The notes beneath the pieces were generated by a model, which ran no database searches, had not been told where the DNA came from, and saw only the letters and a list, made by a program, of their open reading frames with translations. Made by a program: the position numbers and the translations under genes. Of a DNA stretch of 34,582 nucleotides, positions 23,351 to 30,942 are shown one piece after another (the first letter of the stretch is position 1; every line of letters starts with the position of its first letter). Source of the DNA: Acidobacteriaceae bacterium (GTDB lineage: Bacteria > Acidobacteriota > Terriglobia > Terriglobales > Acidobacteriaceae); NCBI GenBank assembly GCA_003169715.1, contig PNAR01000330.1:1-34582 (forward strand), in the 5' to 3' direction.

Positions 23351-25132
23351 CTATTTTTCGTCCCGTACGGTATGTATTTGCTCGGGCGAATCTTGCATTA
23401 CGTAGTCGTTTGAAGATCCTTCGATCCCGTACTGATAGGGATCGTGGTATACGACGGGATGTTTACCGCCGAAGTTATCGAACGGGGGTGGTGACGGCAT
23501 CGTCCATTCAAGAGAAGTAGCTTCCCACGGATTGGGCGGCGCTGGCGCTCCGCGGAAACGGCTATGAATCAAGTTGTACAGAAAAATCAATTGAGCCGCG
23601 CCAGTGAGCAGCGCTGCGATGGTAATGAACTTGTGCACCCCAAGCAGGGGTTGCATGTAATCATCCACGAACGCCTGGTAGCGGCGAACGTTGCCAGCCA
23701 TCCCCAGGTAATGGAAGGGCATGAAGATTGCATAAGTGCCGACAAATGTCAGCCAAAAGTGGAGCTTCCCAAGGCTTTCGTTCATCATGTGCCCGGTCAT
23801 CTTGGGGAACCAGAAATATGTCCCGGTGAAAATGCCGAACAACGCCGCTACCGCCATCACCATGTGGAAGTGGCCGACGACAAAGTAAGTGGCGTGAAGG
23901 TAGATATCGAGCGAAGGCTGCGCGAGGAAAAAGCCGCTTACACCACCACTCACAAACATTGAAATGAAACCGAGCGCAAATAGAGAAGCGCTGTTGATGC
24001 GCAACTTGGAACCGTAAAGGCTGAAAATCCAGATCAGCACGATAATCGTGGCTGGAATGGTGATGACTAAGGTTGGGAAAGAGAACACCAGTCCGGAGAA
24101 AGGGTTCATCCCGCTGACGAACATGTGATGCCCGTACACCATGTAGCTCAGGAATGCCAGCGCACCCATGCATCCGATCATCACTTTGTGGCTGAGAAGC
24201 GGCCGCCGCATGTTGGTGATGAGCACGTGAGAGACGATCCCCACGCCCGGCACGATCGCAATGTAAACCTCAGGATGGCCGAAGAACCAGAATAGGTGCT
24301 GCCACAGCAAAGTAGAGCCGCCAGAGTGGGGAAGCATCTTGTCATTGATCACGAGACCGGATGCGATAAAGAAGCTGGTGCCCGCCACATGATCAAGAAT
24401 CAGCAGGATGCACGCCGGGAGCAACACCGCGAACGCGGTTAGCCCCATGCATGATGTGATAAACCACGCCCAGACGGTGAGCGGCATCCGCATCAACGTC
24501 ATGCCTTTGGTACGAAGATCGAGCGTAGTCGTGATGAAGTTCAGGGAGCCTAATAACTGCCCGACGCAGAACAGGGCAATGGATATCGCCCACAAAACCT
24601 GACCGGTACCTTGTCCAGGACCAGCGATTGCACCGACCGCGCTCAACGGTGCGTAGGCGGTCCAACCGGAAAGTGGGGGGCCGTCTCCCACGAAGAAAGC
24701 TGACATGAGAACGCAGAAGGCCACGAAGGTAATCCAGAACGACATCATGTTGAATCGGGGGAAGGGCATGTCTTCCGCGCCAACCTGGATCGGCAAGAAG
24801 AAGTTTCCAAAGCCGGCAAACGGCGCCGTTGTGAGCACAAAAAAGACCATGATTGTCCCATGCATGGTCATCAATTCCAGGTAGTATTCGGGCGTCATTA
24901 ATCCGCCGGGGGCTCCCACGCTCGAAAGCCACTGCAATCCGGGAATCCTCGCGTTTGTCCATGCGAGATGGAATCGCATCAGCCAGGAGATGGCCATCCC
25001 AATATAAACGGCGATCAAGGCAAGGCCGTAATACTGCTTGCCAATAACTTTGTGGTCCAGGCTAAAGATGTATTTGCGAATGAAGCTTGTTGGCGCGTGG
25101 TGCTGTGCCGCATGGGCAGACATGTCATGCAT
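23351..25132 (-). CDS. coxA: Cytochrome c oxidase subunit I, divergent A-type
   Basis: 593 residues from ATG 25130-25132, preceded by GAGGTGA; GTG 25141 would add three residues. The catalytic subunit: heme a His 91 and His 423, heme a3 His 421, CuB His 286 and 335/336, and Tyr 290 for the His-Tyr crosslink in GHPEVY. D-channel residues are kept (Asp 121 in GAEDMPF, Glu 288). Two things differ from Rhodobacter sphaeroides by gapless hand alignment. The K-channel Lys 362 position is Ile 364 (IPATIIV against VPTGIKI), and the Mg/Mn ligand Asp 412 is Ala 414 (LHATYF against YHDTYY). The Arg pair near the propionates is kept (VRRYQ). It should reduce O2, but its proton path is unusual. Confidence 0.95.
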   Translation of the reverse strand: MHDMSAHAAQHHAPTSFIRKYIFSLDHKVIGKQYYGLALIAVYIGMAISWLMRFHLAWTNARIPGLQWLSSVGAPGGLMTPEYYLELMTMHGTIMVFFVLTTAPFAGFGNFFLPIQVGAEDMPFPRFNMMSFWITFVAFCVLMSAFFVGDGPPLSGWTAYAPLSAVGAIAGPGQGTGQVLWAISIALFCVGQLLGSLNFITTTLDLRTKGMTLMRMPLTVWAWFITSCMGLTAFAVLLPACILLILDHVAGTSFFIASGLVINDKMLPHSGGSTLLWQHLFWFFGHPEVYIAIVPGVGIVSHVLITNMRRPLLSHKVMIGCMGALAFLSYMVYGHHMFVSGMNPFSGLVFSFPTLVITIPATIIVLIWIFSLYGSKLRINSASLFALGFISMFVSGGVSGFFLAQPSLDIYLHATYFVVGHFHMVMAVAALFGIFTGTYFWFPKMTGHMMNESLGKLHFWLTFVGTYAIFMPFHYLGMAGNVRRYQAFVDDYMQPLLGVHKFITIAALLTGAAQLIFLYNLIHSRFRGAPAPPNPWEATSLEWTMPSPPPFDNFGGKHPVVYHDPYQYGIEGSSNDYVMQDSPEQIHTVRDEK

Positions 25133-25184
25133 GATGCTCACCTCGGAACAATGTGCTCGTCCGCCAAGATCGCGAACTGACGAC

Positions 25185-25988
25185 TTACTGGTTTGCCGCT
25201 TGCTGCTTTAGCCAACTGTCAAAGTCGGTCTGGGACATGACTTCCAGGTAGGCCTTCATGTTGTAGTGACCCAGACCGCAAAGCTGCGTGCACACGATCT
25301 CATACTTCCCAATTTTGTTGGCGGTGAAATGAAGCGAAAGGTCCAGCCCGGGAACGAAGTCCTGTTGGACTCGCAACTCTCTTACGTAAAAAGAGTGACC
25401 CAAGTCCTTGCTATGCATCAGCAAATGCACTTCCTTGTTTACTGGCATTGCCATTTCCGCAGTTACAATATCGTCTTTCGCGGCGGGATCGTTTGCCGGA
25501 TCCAGACCGAAGAAATTCTGGTTGCCCTCGTCAATCTTGTCGGGATGAATGGTTCCGAATTTTCCATCCGGCCCTGGGTAGCGGAAATAAAAGGCGAACT
25601 GACCCGCCTGCACTTGAATTGGCATGGAGTCGGCTGCGGGGGGCGTGAAGTACACCGCAGCCCAAGCTTTGGTTCCGAAAACGCCGAGTGCGAGAACCTC
25701 AGTCCCAACCAAAAGAAAAGCGGCAATAACCAAAGCCATTGCGCCGCCCGGAAAGTGACCAATCTTTGCATCCTTGGGGCGTCCGGAAAACTTCCAGATA
25801 AAGAACGCAAGAATAATTTGGGCGGCCAGAAACGCGATTCCAGCTTCGGCCATAGTGTCGGCCATTTGTTCGTCAATCAGGGGGCCGTGAGTGGAGATGT
25901 CCACTGGCATTGGCCAGGTATGCATGAGAATCGGGACCGCAGAAGCAATTGCGATCACGAAGATAGTCACCGCGAAAAGTTTTGCCAT
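25185..25988 (-). CDS. coxB: Cytochrome c oxidase subunit II with CuA site
   Basis: A protein of 267 residues with a likely N-terminal signal or anchor and two more membrane segments (about 45-66 and 84-105), then a periplasmic cupredoxin domain. CuA ligands are intact: His 198 (LGHSFYV), Cys 233, Cys 237, His 241, Met 244 in CTQLCGLGHYNM. The usual Glu between the cysteines (CSELC) is Gln 235; that Glu also binds the Mg/Mn site. The aromatic electron-entry stretch QWYWSYEY is QFAFYFRY, so the key Trp is Phe. There is an insertion of about 35 residues after YPGPDGKFG. No heme c is fused. A strong AGGAG Shine-Dalgarno is present. Electrons must come from a separate carrier, probably the cytochrome or copper protein upstream. 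Confidence 0.93.
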   Translation of the reverse strand: MAKLFAVTIFVIAIASAVPILMHTWPMPVDISTHGPLIDEQMADTMAEAGIAFLAAQIILAFFIWKFSGRPKDAKIGHFPGGAMALVIAAFLLVGTEVLALGVFGTKAWAAVYFTPPAADSMPIQVQAGQFAFYFRYPGPDGKFGTIHPDKIDEGNQNFFGLDPANDPAAKDDIVTAEMAMPVNKEVHLLMHSKDLGHSFYVRELRVQQDFVPGLDLSLHFTANKIGKYEIVCTQLCGLGHYNMKAYLEVMSQTDFDSWLKQQAANQ

Positions 25989-26086
25989 GGCTCGCTCCTA
26001 GCGCACCTGGGATGACTTCCGCCCAGCGATAAGGTCGTCACCTGCGACGATTGACGGCCCCGAAAGAATCATCATTACCAGTTTTT

Positions 26087-26830
26087 TTACTTCGCTTTAA
26101 AAGTGAAATTCACTGCGGCCGGCTTTCCGGCCGCTACAGTCACTTTCTGAGTTTGCGTTCCATATTCTTCCTGCCACGCGGTTAACGTGTAGCTTCCCGG
26201 CGCCAGCCCCTCAAGCTTGAAGTCGCCACTGTTATCGCTGACGGCATAAGGCCCTTTCACGACTGCCATATAGCCGTGCATCCAGGGATGGATATTGCAC
26301 TTCACGTTGATCGCGACTTCCGGATTCGCCCACGTTACATCGAAGGGTTGAGATCCGGGCGGTTGTGATTTATTCCATTCTGAATTGTTCTTAGGTTGCG
26401 GATGGATGTTGTGGGAGGTTTGGTCGCTGTTTACGACCTTGAAGTGCTGGCCGGGGTTTAGCGCGATTACATGGGGAATATACTGGCAGCCCTTTTGATC
26501 CCAAGTCTGCATCTGGGTAGAGTTCGCTTCGTTGCCCGAAAGCCCTTGGGTGACATAGACAACGACGTTTTGCAGTCCTCCATTTGAGCCTACTACGACA
26601 CTTTCGACTTTCACGGGATTGCTCGCGTGTTCCTTTGCGCAACTCGGCTCCTTGGACATATCAATGGATCGTTCGTGCGGCGCCGTCCCATCGAGTTTGA
26701 CAGTGCCGGCAACGCTTCCGCCCGATGGCGGGGCAGCGTCCACCTTTTGACCCAGGATCATTACTCCCAGCCCGAGCAATAAGAATGCAGAAAACAGTGC
26801 CGCCAATTTGTATTTGTACCCGGTCTTCAT
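26087..26830 (-). CDS. Periplasmic cupredoxin-like protein with carboxypeptidase-regulatory-like tail
   Basis: 247 residues from ATG 26828-26830 (GGGAG 6 nt upstream). A signal peptide or anchor (about 1-32) is followed by a cupredoxin-like domain (about 75-192) and a CarboxypepD_reg-like beta domain (about 190-245, FKLEGLAPGSYTLTAW). A plausible type 1 copper site is His 140 (or 143) in SHNIHPQ plus Cys 178, His 181, Met 184 in KCNIHPWMHGYM. Cys 64 and Cys 115 may form a disulfide. It lies between the diheme cytochrome and COX II, the place of acoP in the Acidithiobacillus rus operon. A role as electron carrier or CuA partner is likely but inferred. Confidence 0.8.
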   Translation of the reverse strand: MKTGYKYKLAALFSAFLLLGLGVMILGQKVDAAPPSGGSVAGTVKLDGTAPHERSIDMSKEPSCAKEHASNPVKVESVVVGSNGGLQNVVVYVTQGLSGNEANSTQMQTWDQKGCQYIPHVIALNPGQHFKVVNSDQTSHNIHPQPKNNSEWNKSQPPGSQPFDVTWANPEVAINVKCNIHPWMHGYMAVVKGPYAVSDNSGDFKLEGLAPGSYTLTAWQEEYGTQTQKVTVAAGKPAAVNFTFKAK

Positions 26831-26852
26831 GGAACGCTCCCTGACCTGCGAT

Positions 26853-27761
26853 TTACTGTTGTGGAGCAGGCGCCGGCGTTGCTGCGGGCGTCGCCTCCGG
26901 AACCGGTGCGTTTGGATCAATCGGTTTCAATCCCAGTTGCTTTGCAATCTGTCTTTCCTTTGAGTGCATGGGTTGCAGCGTGCGCAAGTAGAAAACCAAG
27001 TCCCATGCCTCATCTGGTTTCACGTTATCGGCAAATGACGGCATAGGAGTTCCGTCGAGCCCCGTCATGAAAATCTTGTAGATATCCTGGTCGGAGCTGC
27101 CACATTTAGGTCGAGTACCGTCCGTGAAGTCGTATGGCTTGATGGGGCGGTTCTGGTCGTCTTGTAGGGTGTCCGCAGAAGGGCCGTTCGCTTTGCCCTC
27201 GACGCCGTGACACTTCCAGCATTCCAGCTTTTGGAACAATACCTGGCCAGTTTTAATCCTGTCCGCGGTGACTTCCGGTTCTGGAGGAATCTGAATCGGC
27301 GTTCCTGGCTTCTCCGTCTGGAACTTTGGCGAGAAGTGTTTGACGTAGGCAACCAGGTCAGCTCGCTGCTGCCTTGTAAAGGTATTCCACGGAGGCATAT
27401 TCGAACGATCCAGGCCGCGAGCGATGGTATCGAAGAGGTCCTCGTCGGTGGGTAAGGTGCCAGTCGGGGTAGAGCGGCACTTGAACTGGCCGAGGGTGAA
27501 GTTACGGGGCTTGGGATCGAGCCATGGCTCGTTCGCGCCCATTCCGTCGCCGTCATCGCCGTGGCACCCCACGCAATAGCGGCGGTAATCCATCGCGGCG
27601 GCTTTGGCATGGCCCGTCACGTTGCCAATATGGCTTTCCGTTCCCAACCGCTGGTCTTCCTGGTACCTGGTTATTTGCGCAGACGCAGAGCCGGATAGCG
27701 CGAAAAATACGCCTACGGTTACACTCACGACTAACGAACATTTCAGTAGAGTTGCGCGCAT
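26853..27761 (-). CDS. Periplasmic diheme cytochrome c
   Basis: 302 residues. A signal peptide (about 1-28) is followed by two class I cytochrome domains: CVGCH at 63-67 with Met 122 (SNMPPW) as likely sixth ligand, and CWKCH at 181-185 with Met 240 (TPMPSF). A Pro/Ala tail ends the protein. The two-domain plan resembles the c4-type Cyc1 that links the outer-membrane cytochrome to the oxidase in Acidithiobacillus. It lies 12 bp after the cytochrome-porin gene and 22 bp before the cupredoxin gene, clearly in one operon. Extra Cys 95 and Cys 220 could pair. Confidence 0.92.
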   Translation of the reverse strand: MRATLLKCSLVVSVTVGVFFALSGSASAQITRYQEDQRLGTESHIGNVTGHAKAAAMDYRRYCVGCHGDDGDGMGANEPWLDPKPRNFTLGQFKCRSTPTGTLPTDEDLFDTIARGLDRSNMPPWNTFTRQQRADLVAYVKHFSPKFQTEKPGTPIQIPPEPEVTADRIKTGQVLFQKLECWKCHGVEGKANGPSADTLQDDQNRPIKPYDFTDGTRPKCGSSDQDIYKIFMTGLDGTPMPSFADNVKPDEAWDLVFYLRTLQPMHSKERQIAKQLGLKPIDPNAPVPEATPAATPAPAPQQ

Positions 27762-27773
27762 CGCTATCCCTTT

Positions 27774-29144
27774 CTAGAAGTCGAAGTCAAATCCGAGTAA
27801 AAGACTGCTGCTGCTGAGGTCGCCGCCATCGGGCGCGGTGCCACGCTGCCGGGTCCACGAATACTCGTTGTGCCAGGCGAAACCGGCCCGGCTGGTCATA
27901 ATCGGGTAGTAGCGGTATCCGATGGTGTACATGTCAACATCGCCGAAATTCGATGCGCTGGTAGGATCTGCCTGTTGAGACATGCGCTCCCACTCCGAGC
28001 GCTGGATGAAGATCAATTGAGGGCTGTAAACGTAGTGAGTTTCCAGCATGTACCCATTCCACGTCGGAGCCCGAGCGCCGACCGGAAGGGTCGTGCCGGG
28101 GATGTTATTATTCACGATAGTTCCACCGGGTAGATCGCCATATCCGGCGCCGAACCACGCGCTGTCGGAGCCGTGTTGGGTCACCGCCAGGAAATCAAGC
28201 TTCCCAAAATAGAACAATCCAACGAAGCCCTCGCGGCTGTAGGATTTATTCCCAATCGCGGCGCCGGGAATGATGCTTCCTCCGTTTTGTGTGATGTACG
28301 TGGTCGGCGCTTCTCCGACCATGGCATAGGCGCCAATGCGATCCACCCCGAGTTTTCCGACGTCGAAGGCCTGGCTGGCGGCAAAGAATCCGCTATAAGA
28401 GTTTCCGTATGAAAGATTCACATTGCCGTCGCTGGAACTCAGCAATGCAGCGGATACGCGGGTACGGTCGTTGACGGAGTGGCCCATCCACTCCACACCG
28501 AGCTGGTTGTCGCCAATTTGCCCAAAGATGTTGCCATCCCCTTGCGGAATGAAGTGATAAGTCTGGTAAATCCCAGAAATGCTCGTTAGAGTCAGAATTC
28601 TTTTTTCGGAAACGAGGTTATCAAGCTCGAATTTGCCAAGCTTTACGTTCAACCATGGGCTGCCAAAGATATTGTCGAGCCGGGCGAAGACCTGCTCAAA
28701 ATGGAAAGAGGCCGTGGGGTCGGATGAGGGAAGGACGTAAAAAGAAATGTTTTTATCCAACGTCCCGCCGGTGTGGAAGTCGAGACCGGAAAGGTCAAAA
28801 CCGTGGGATGTGACTTGAACTTCCCCGGAGTTGGGTCCCGCAGGTGTATCCACTAAAACCTTATTGGTGCTTTCCCGGTGCCAGTTTGGGGTAATGCGAA
28901 ATACGACCGGCCAGTAGGAAGGGTTCTGCCAGATCGGGGCGTCCCTGTCATTCATCAGCTGATAGCCGTTATCTTTGAATTTCTGCCCGAAGTAGTTGAG
29001 CATCGGCCATGCTTCGTGACAGGCCGAGCAGCGGAGTCCATATTTACGGGCGAAAGCAGGTAAGGCGTGGGCGCTAGAGGCAAATCCGAGAACTATGAAA
29101 ACAAAAAGCAATGCAGATGCAAGACTTCTACGGAACGAAGTCAT
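27774..29144 (-). CDS. Outer-membrane monoheme cytochrome-porin fusion, Cyc2-like
   Basis: 456 residues. A signal peptide (about 1-27, ending AHA) is followed at once by LPAFARKYGLRCSACHEAWP, with one heme motif CSACH (39-43), and FGQKFKDNGYQL. The rest (about 75-456) is an aromatic/Gly-rich beta-barrel ending GFDFDF, with a terminal Phe as in outer-membrane proteins. One N-terminal heme plus a porin is the layout of Cyc2, the outer-membrane Fe(II) oxidase of many iron oxidisers, whose N-terminus follows the same A-P-F-A-R...CxxCH...FG...GY order. The barrel does not prove iron specificity; other cytochrome-porins share this plan. A strong GGAGGG Shine-Dalgarno is present. First gene of the respiratory operon. 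Confidence 0.75.
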   Translation of the reverse strand: MTSFRRSLASALLFVFIVLGFASSAHALPAFARKYGLRCSACHEAWPMLNYFGQKFKDNGYQLMNDRDAPIWQNPSYWPVVFRITPNWHRESTNKVLVDTPAGPNSGEVQVTSHGFDLSGLDFHTGGTLDKNISFYVLPSSDPTASFHFEQVFARLDNIFGSPWLNVKLGKFELDNLVSEKRILTLTSISGIYQTYHFIPQGDGNIFGQIGDNQLGVEWMGHSVNDRTRVSAALLSSSDGNVNLSYGNSYSGFFAASQAFDVGKLGVDRIGAYAMVGEAPTTYITQNGGSIIPGAAIGNKSYSREGFVGLFYFGKLDFLAVTQHGSDSAWFGAGYGDLPGGTIVNNNIPGTTLPVGARAPTWNGYMLETHYVYSPQLIFIQRSEWERMSQQADPTSASNFGDVDMYTIGYRYYPIMTSRAGFAWHNEYSWTRQRGTAPDGGDLSSSSLLLGFDFDF

Positions 29145-29191
29145 TCAGCCCTCCTGACAGGTAAATCGAAACCGCACTCACAAACTTCTTG

Positions 29192-29213
29192 CGCGCACCC
29201 CACAAAGTGCGCG
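29192..29213. promoter_or_regulatory. Inverted repeat in operon leader, possible TetR operator
   Basis: Perfect 7-bp arms CGCGCAC and GTGCGCG around 8 nt, starting about 12 bp downstream of the -10 box of the respiratory operon promoter. The position suits a repressor site for the adjacent TetR regulator. It could instead be a leader hairpin in the mRNA. Confidence 0.45.
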
Positions 29214-29224
29214 TGGACGCACTA

Positions 29225-29252
29225 ATTATCATGTCGGTTATGCGTGTGTCAA
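29225..29252 (-). promoter_or_regulatory. Sigma70-type promoter of the respiratory operon
   Basis: On the minus strand, TTGACA (29247-29252), a 16-bp spacer, then GATAAT (29225-29230). Expected start is about 29218, giving a leader of about 75 nt to the cytochrome-porin ATG. It lies in the 160-bp space between the TetR gene and the operon, so the operon has its own promoter. Confidence 0.7.
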
Positions 29253-29304
29253 GAAAAAATCAGAAATGCCGTTAAAACACGGAAAAAGTAAATGCAAAAA
29301 TCCA

Positions 29305-29970
29305 TTAGACGCCGCGCAAGAAAATTTCTGCGACGTGACGGGCCATGACCCGAGCGCGCGCACGGTCCTGTCCGAGGGCGACAGGACGAAGAAAACCGAA
29401 ACCAAAACCCAGCAAGCCAATAAATCTTGCCAGTCCGTGCAGTTCGTCGAGGGTCAGAGATCTGCATTCCTTAAAATGTTTAAGCCGCTCGACGATGGCG
29501 TCGGCATGCCGGGAAGTGCCGACGCGACTCAGGACCTTTCCGACTTCGGGATCAAGTAAAGCTCGAGGAATGATCACTCGGAGGAAATCCCGGTCTTCCC
29601 ACATGCGCTGAAGTTCCCACTCCAGCAACTGGAGGAACTCCAGGGAGAAGCTTTGTGCAAGAGGAACATGAGCGTTTAAATCCACCACTTCGCGCGCGAC
29701 GCGGTCCTGGATGATGGCCAGAAGAAGTCCTTCTTTGCCGGTAAAATACCGATGGATAAGCCCCTCGGCACATCCCGCGCAAGCGGCGATCTCGCGAGTG
29801 GTGGTGGCCTCGTATCCCCGGCATGCAAAGAGTTTGATTGCGGCGGCGAGGAGCGCTTGCTGTTTGGCCGCGCGATCACGCCGCCGTTTTGGCCTGACTC
29901 CAGATCTTGCCGCAGAGCGCGGGTGCTGCGGAGTAATCTTGCTCTTGCGAGACTGATTGAAAGATTTCAT
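29305..29970 (-). CDS. TetR/AcrR-family regulator
   Basis: 221 residues. A basic N-terminal tail (about 1-33) is followed by a TetR helix-turn-helix (about 35-82) with LFACRGYEATTTREIAACAG and GLIHRYFTGKEGLLL, then an all-helical ligand-binding region. Codirectional with and 160 bp upstream of the cytochrome-porin operon, with a strong promoter and an inverted repeat between them. It is the best candidate regulator of the respiratory cluster. Its ligand is unknown. Several start codons are possible; none has a clear Shine-Dalgarno. A divergent gene starts within 60 bp, so the regulator may also control that promoter. Confidence 0.88.
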   Translation of the reverse strand: MKSFNQSRKSKITPQHPRSAARSGVRPKRRRDRAAKQQALLAAAIKLFACRGYEATTTREIAACAGCAEGLIHRYFTGKEGLLLAIIQDRVAREVVDLNAHVPLAQSFSLEFLQLLEWELQRMWEDRDFLRVIIPRALLDPEVGKVLSRVGTSRHADAIVERLKHFKECRSLTLDELHGLARFIGLLGFGFGFLRPVALGQDRARARVMARHVAEIFLRGV

Positions 29971-30018
29971 ATCGGATGCGTCCGAATGATAATGTTTGCC
30001 AAGCGACGGTATGACTCC

Positions 30019-30942
30019 ATGAGACCTGTGATGTCAAGCATTAGTTTTGTTTTCTTGAAAATTTCGCGCGAATACTGTTTCTTAAGGCTCCATACTTTGC
30101 TGGGGGCACTGATCCTGGTCATGTTGATCTCCCCGCTGCAAGCGCGGGAAAAAGCCAAGAAAGTTGATTATGGAGCGGGCTTGAGCGTGGAAATCGCGTC
30201 ACCAGAAACCGAAGTTCTGCAAGCCGTTGAGGACGTCGCCGACGACGGGATCATTCAAGGGACCAAGGAATACAACAAGGACGAGAATATTAGCGGAGCG
30301 TCTTCCGTTGCCTCAACCCCGCTATACCCTGCGTGGACTGGCCCAGGAAAGGTTTTCTACAAGGTTCGAACCGAAGCGCTGGATCCGCGTAATTTCAAAG
30401 AAGGCGGCGATGTGGGGACGCTGGCGGTGCGATACATTGTGCAAAGTGCCGGCCCAGGCAAGACTACCTTGCGCATTGATGCGGTCTTTGTCGAAGATTT
30501 TCGACGGACCGTCCATCCTTCCAATGGCATGGTGGAAACGAGCGAGTATAAAGACATTACCGATCATCTCGACCAAATGCACTTGCGACAAAAAGAAACT
30601 GACGAGACCGCAAAAAAACGCGAGCAGGACGTTGCCCGACGCGAACTGCTTCGTGCGCCGAGCGACAACAACAACAACGCGTCCCGTCTGGCCGCTGCGC
30701 AATTCTCATCTCAGACGCTAGAACAGCACATACAGGATTTGCGGCATCAGGTGGAGCGCCGGGTGGCGGCCTCGGGCGCGTCCCTTAAATCGGCGCCTTT
30801 TCACACGGCGAGTACGCTCAAACCTCTTACTCCCGGTACGGAAGTAGTCATCTTGATTGTGACGCCTTACTGGTACGGGATAGAGACTCAGGATGGACAA
30901 CACGGGTGGCTCTTTCACGACCAAGTTGAGGCTTTGCCGTGA
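30019..30942 (+). CDS. Secreted protein with C-terminal SH3-like domain
   Basis: About 307 residues. The start is uncertain (ATG 29986, 30019 or 30031); longer forms would overlap the divergent TetR gene. A hydrophobic signal segment (LLGALILVMLISPLQA) is followed by a beta-rich domain with VGTLAVRYIVQSAGPGKT, a charged coiled-coil-like stretch (DQMHLRQKETDETAKKREQ), and a C-terminal SH3-like domain (LTPGTEVVILIVTPYWYGI, HGWLFHDQVEAL). Bacterial SH3 domains often bind cell-wall peptides. Its stop overlaps the next gene's start (GTGA), and that protein has the same plan, so the two probably act as a pair in the envelope. No named family recognised. Confidence 0.65.
   Translation: MRPVMSSISFVFLKISREYCFLRLHTLLGALILVMLISPLQAREKAKKVDYGAGLSVEIASPETEVLQAVEDVADDGIIQGTKEYNKDENISGASSVASTPLYPAWTGPGKVFYKVRTEALDPRNFKEGGDVGTLAVRYIVQSAGPGKTTLRIDAVFVEDFRRTVHPSNGMVETSEYKDITDHLDQMHLRQKETDETAKKREQDVARRELLRAPSDNNNNASRLAAAQFSSQTLEQHIQDLRHQVERRVAASGASLKSAPFHTASTLKPLTPGTEVVILIVTPYWYGIETQDGQHGWLFHDQVEALP

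Noticed and set aside
23351-25132. Possibility that the oxidase is a CuA-type nitric oxide reductase
   Set aside because: GHPEVY with the crosslinking Tyr, the D-channel Glu and Asp, and all three CuB histidines are intact, as in O2-reducing A-type enzymes.
29752-30018. Longer N-terminal form of the first SH3 protein
   Set aside because: It would overlap the divergent TetR gene and would bury the signal segment more than 110 residues inside the protein.
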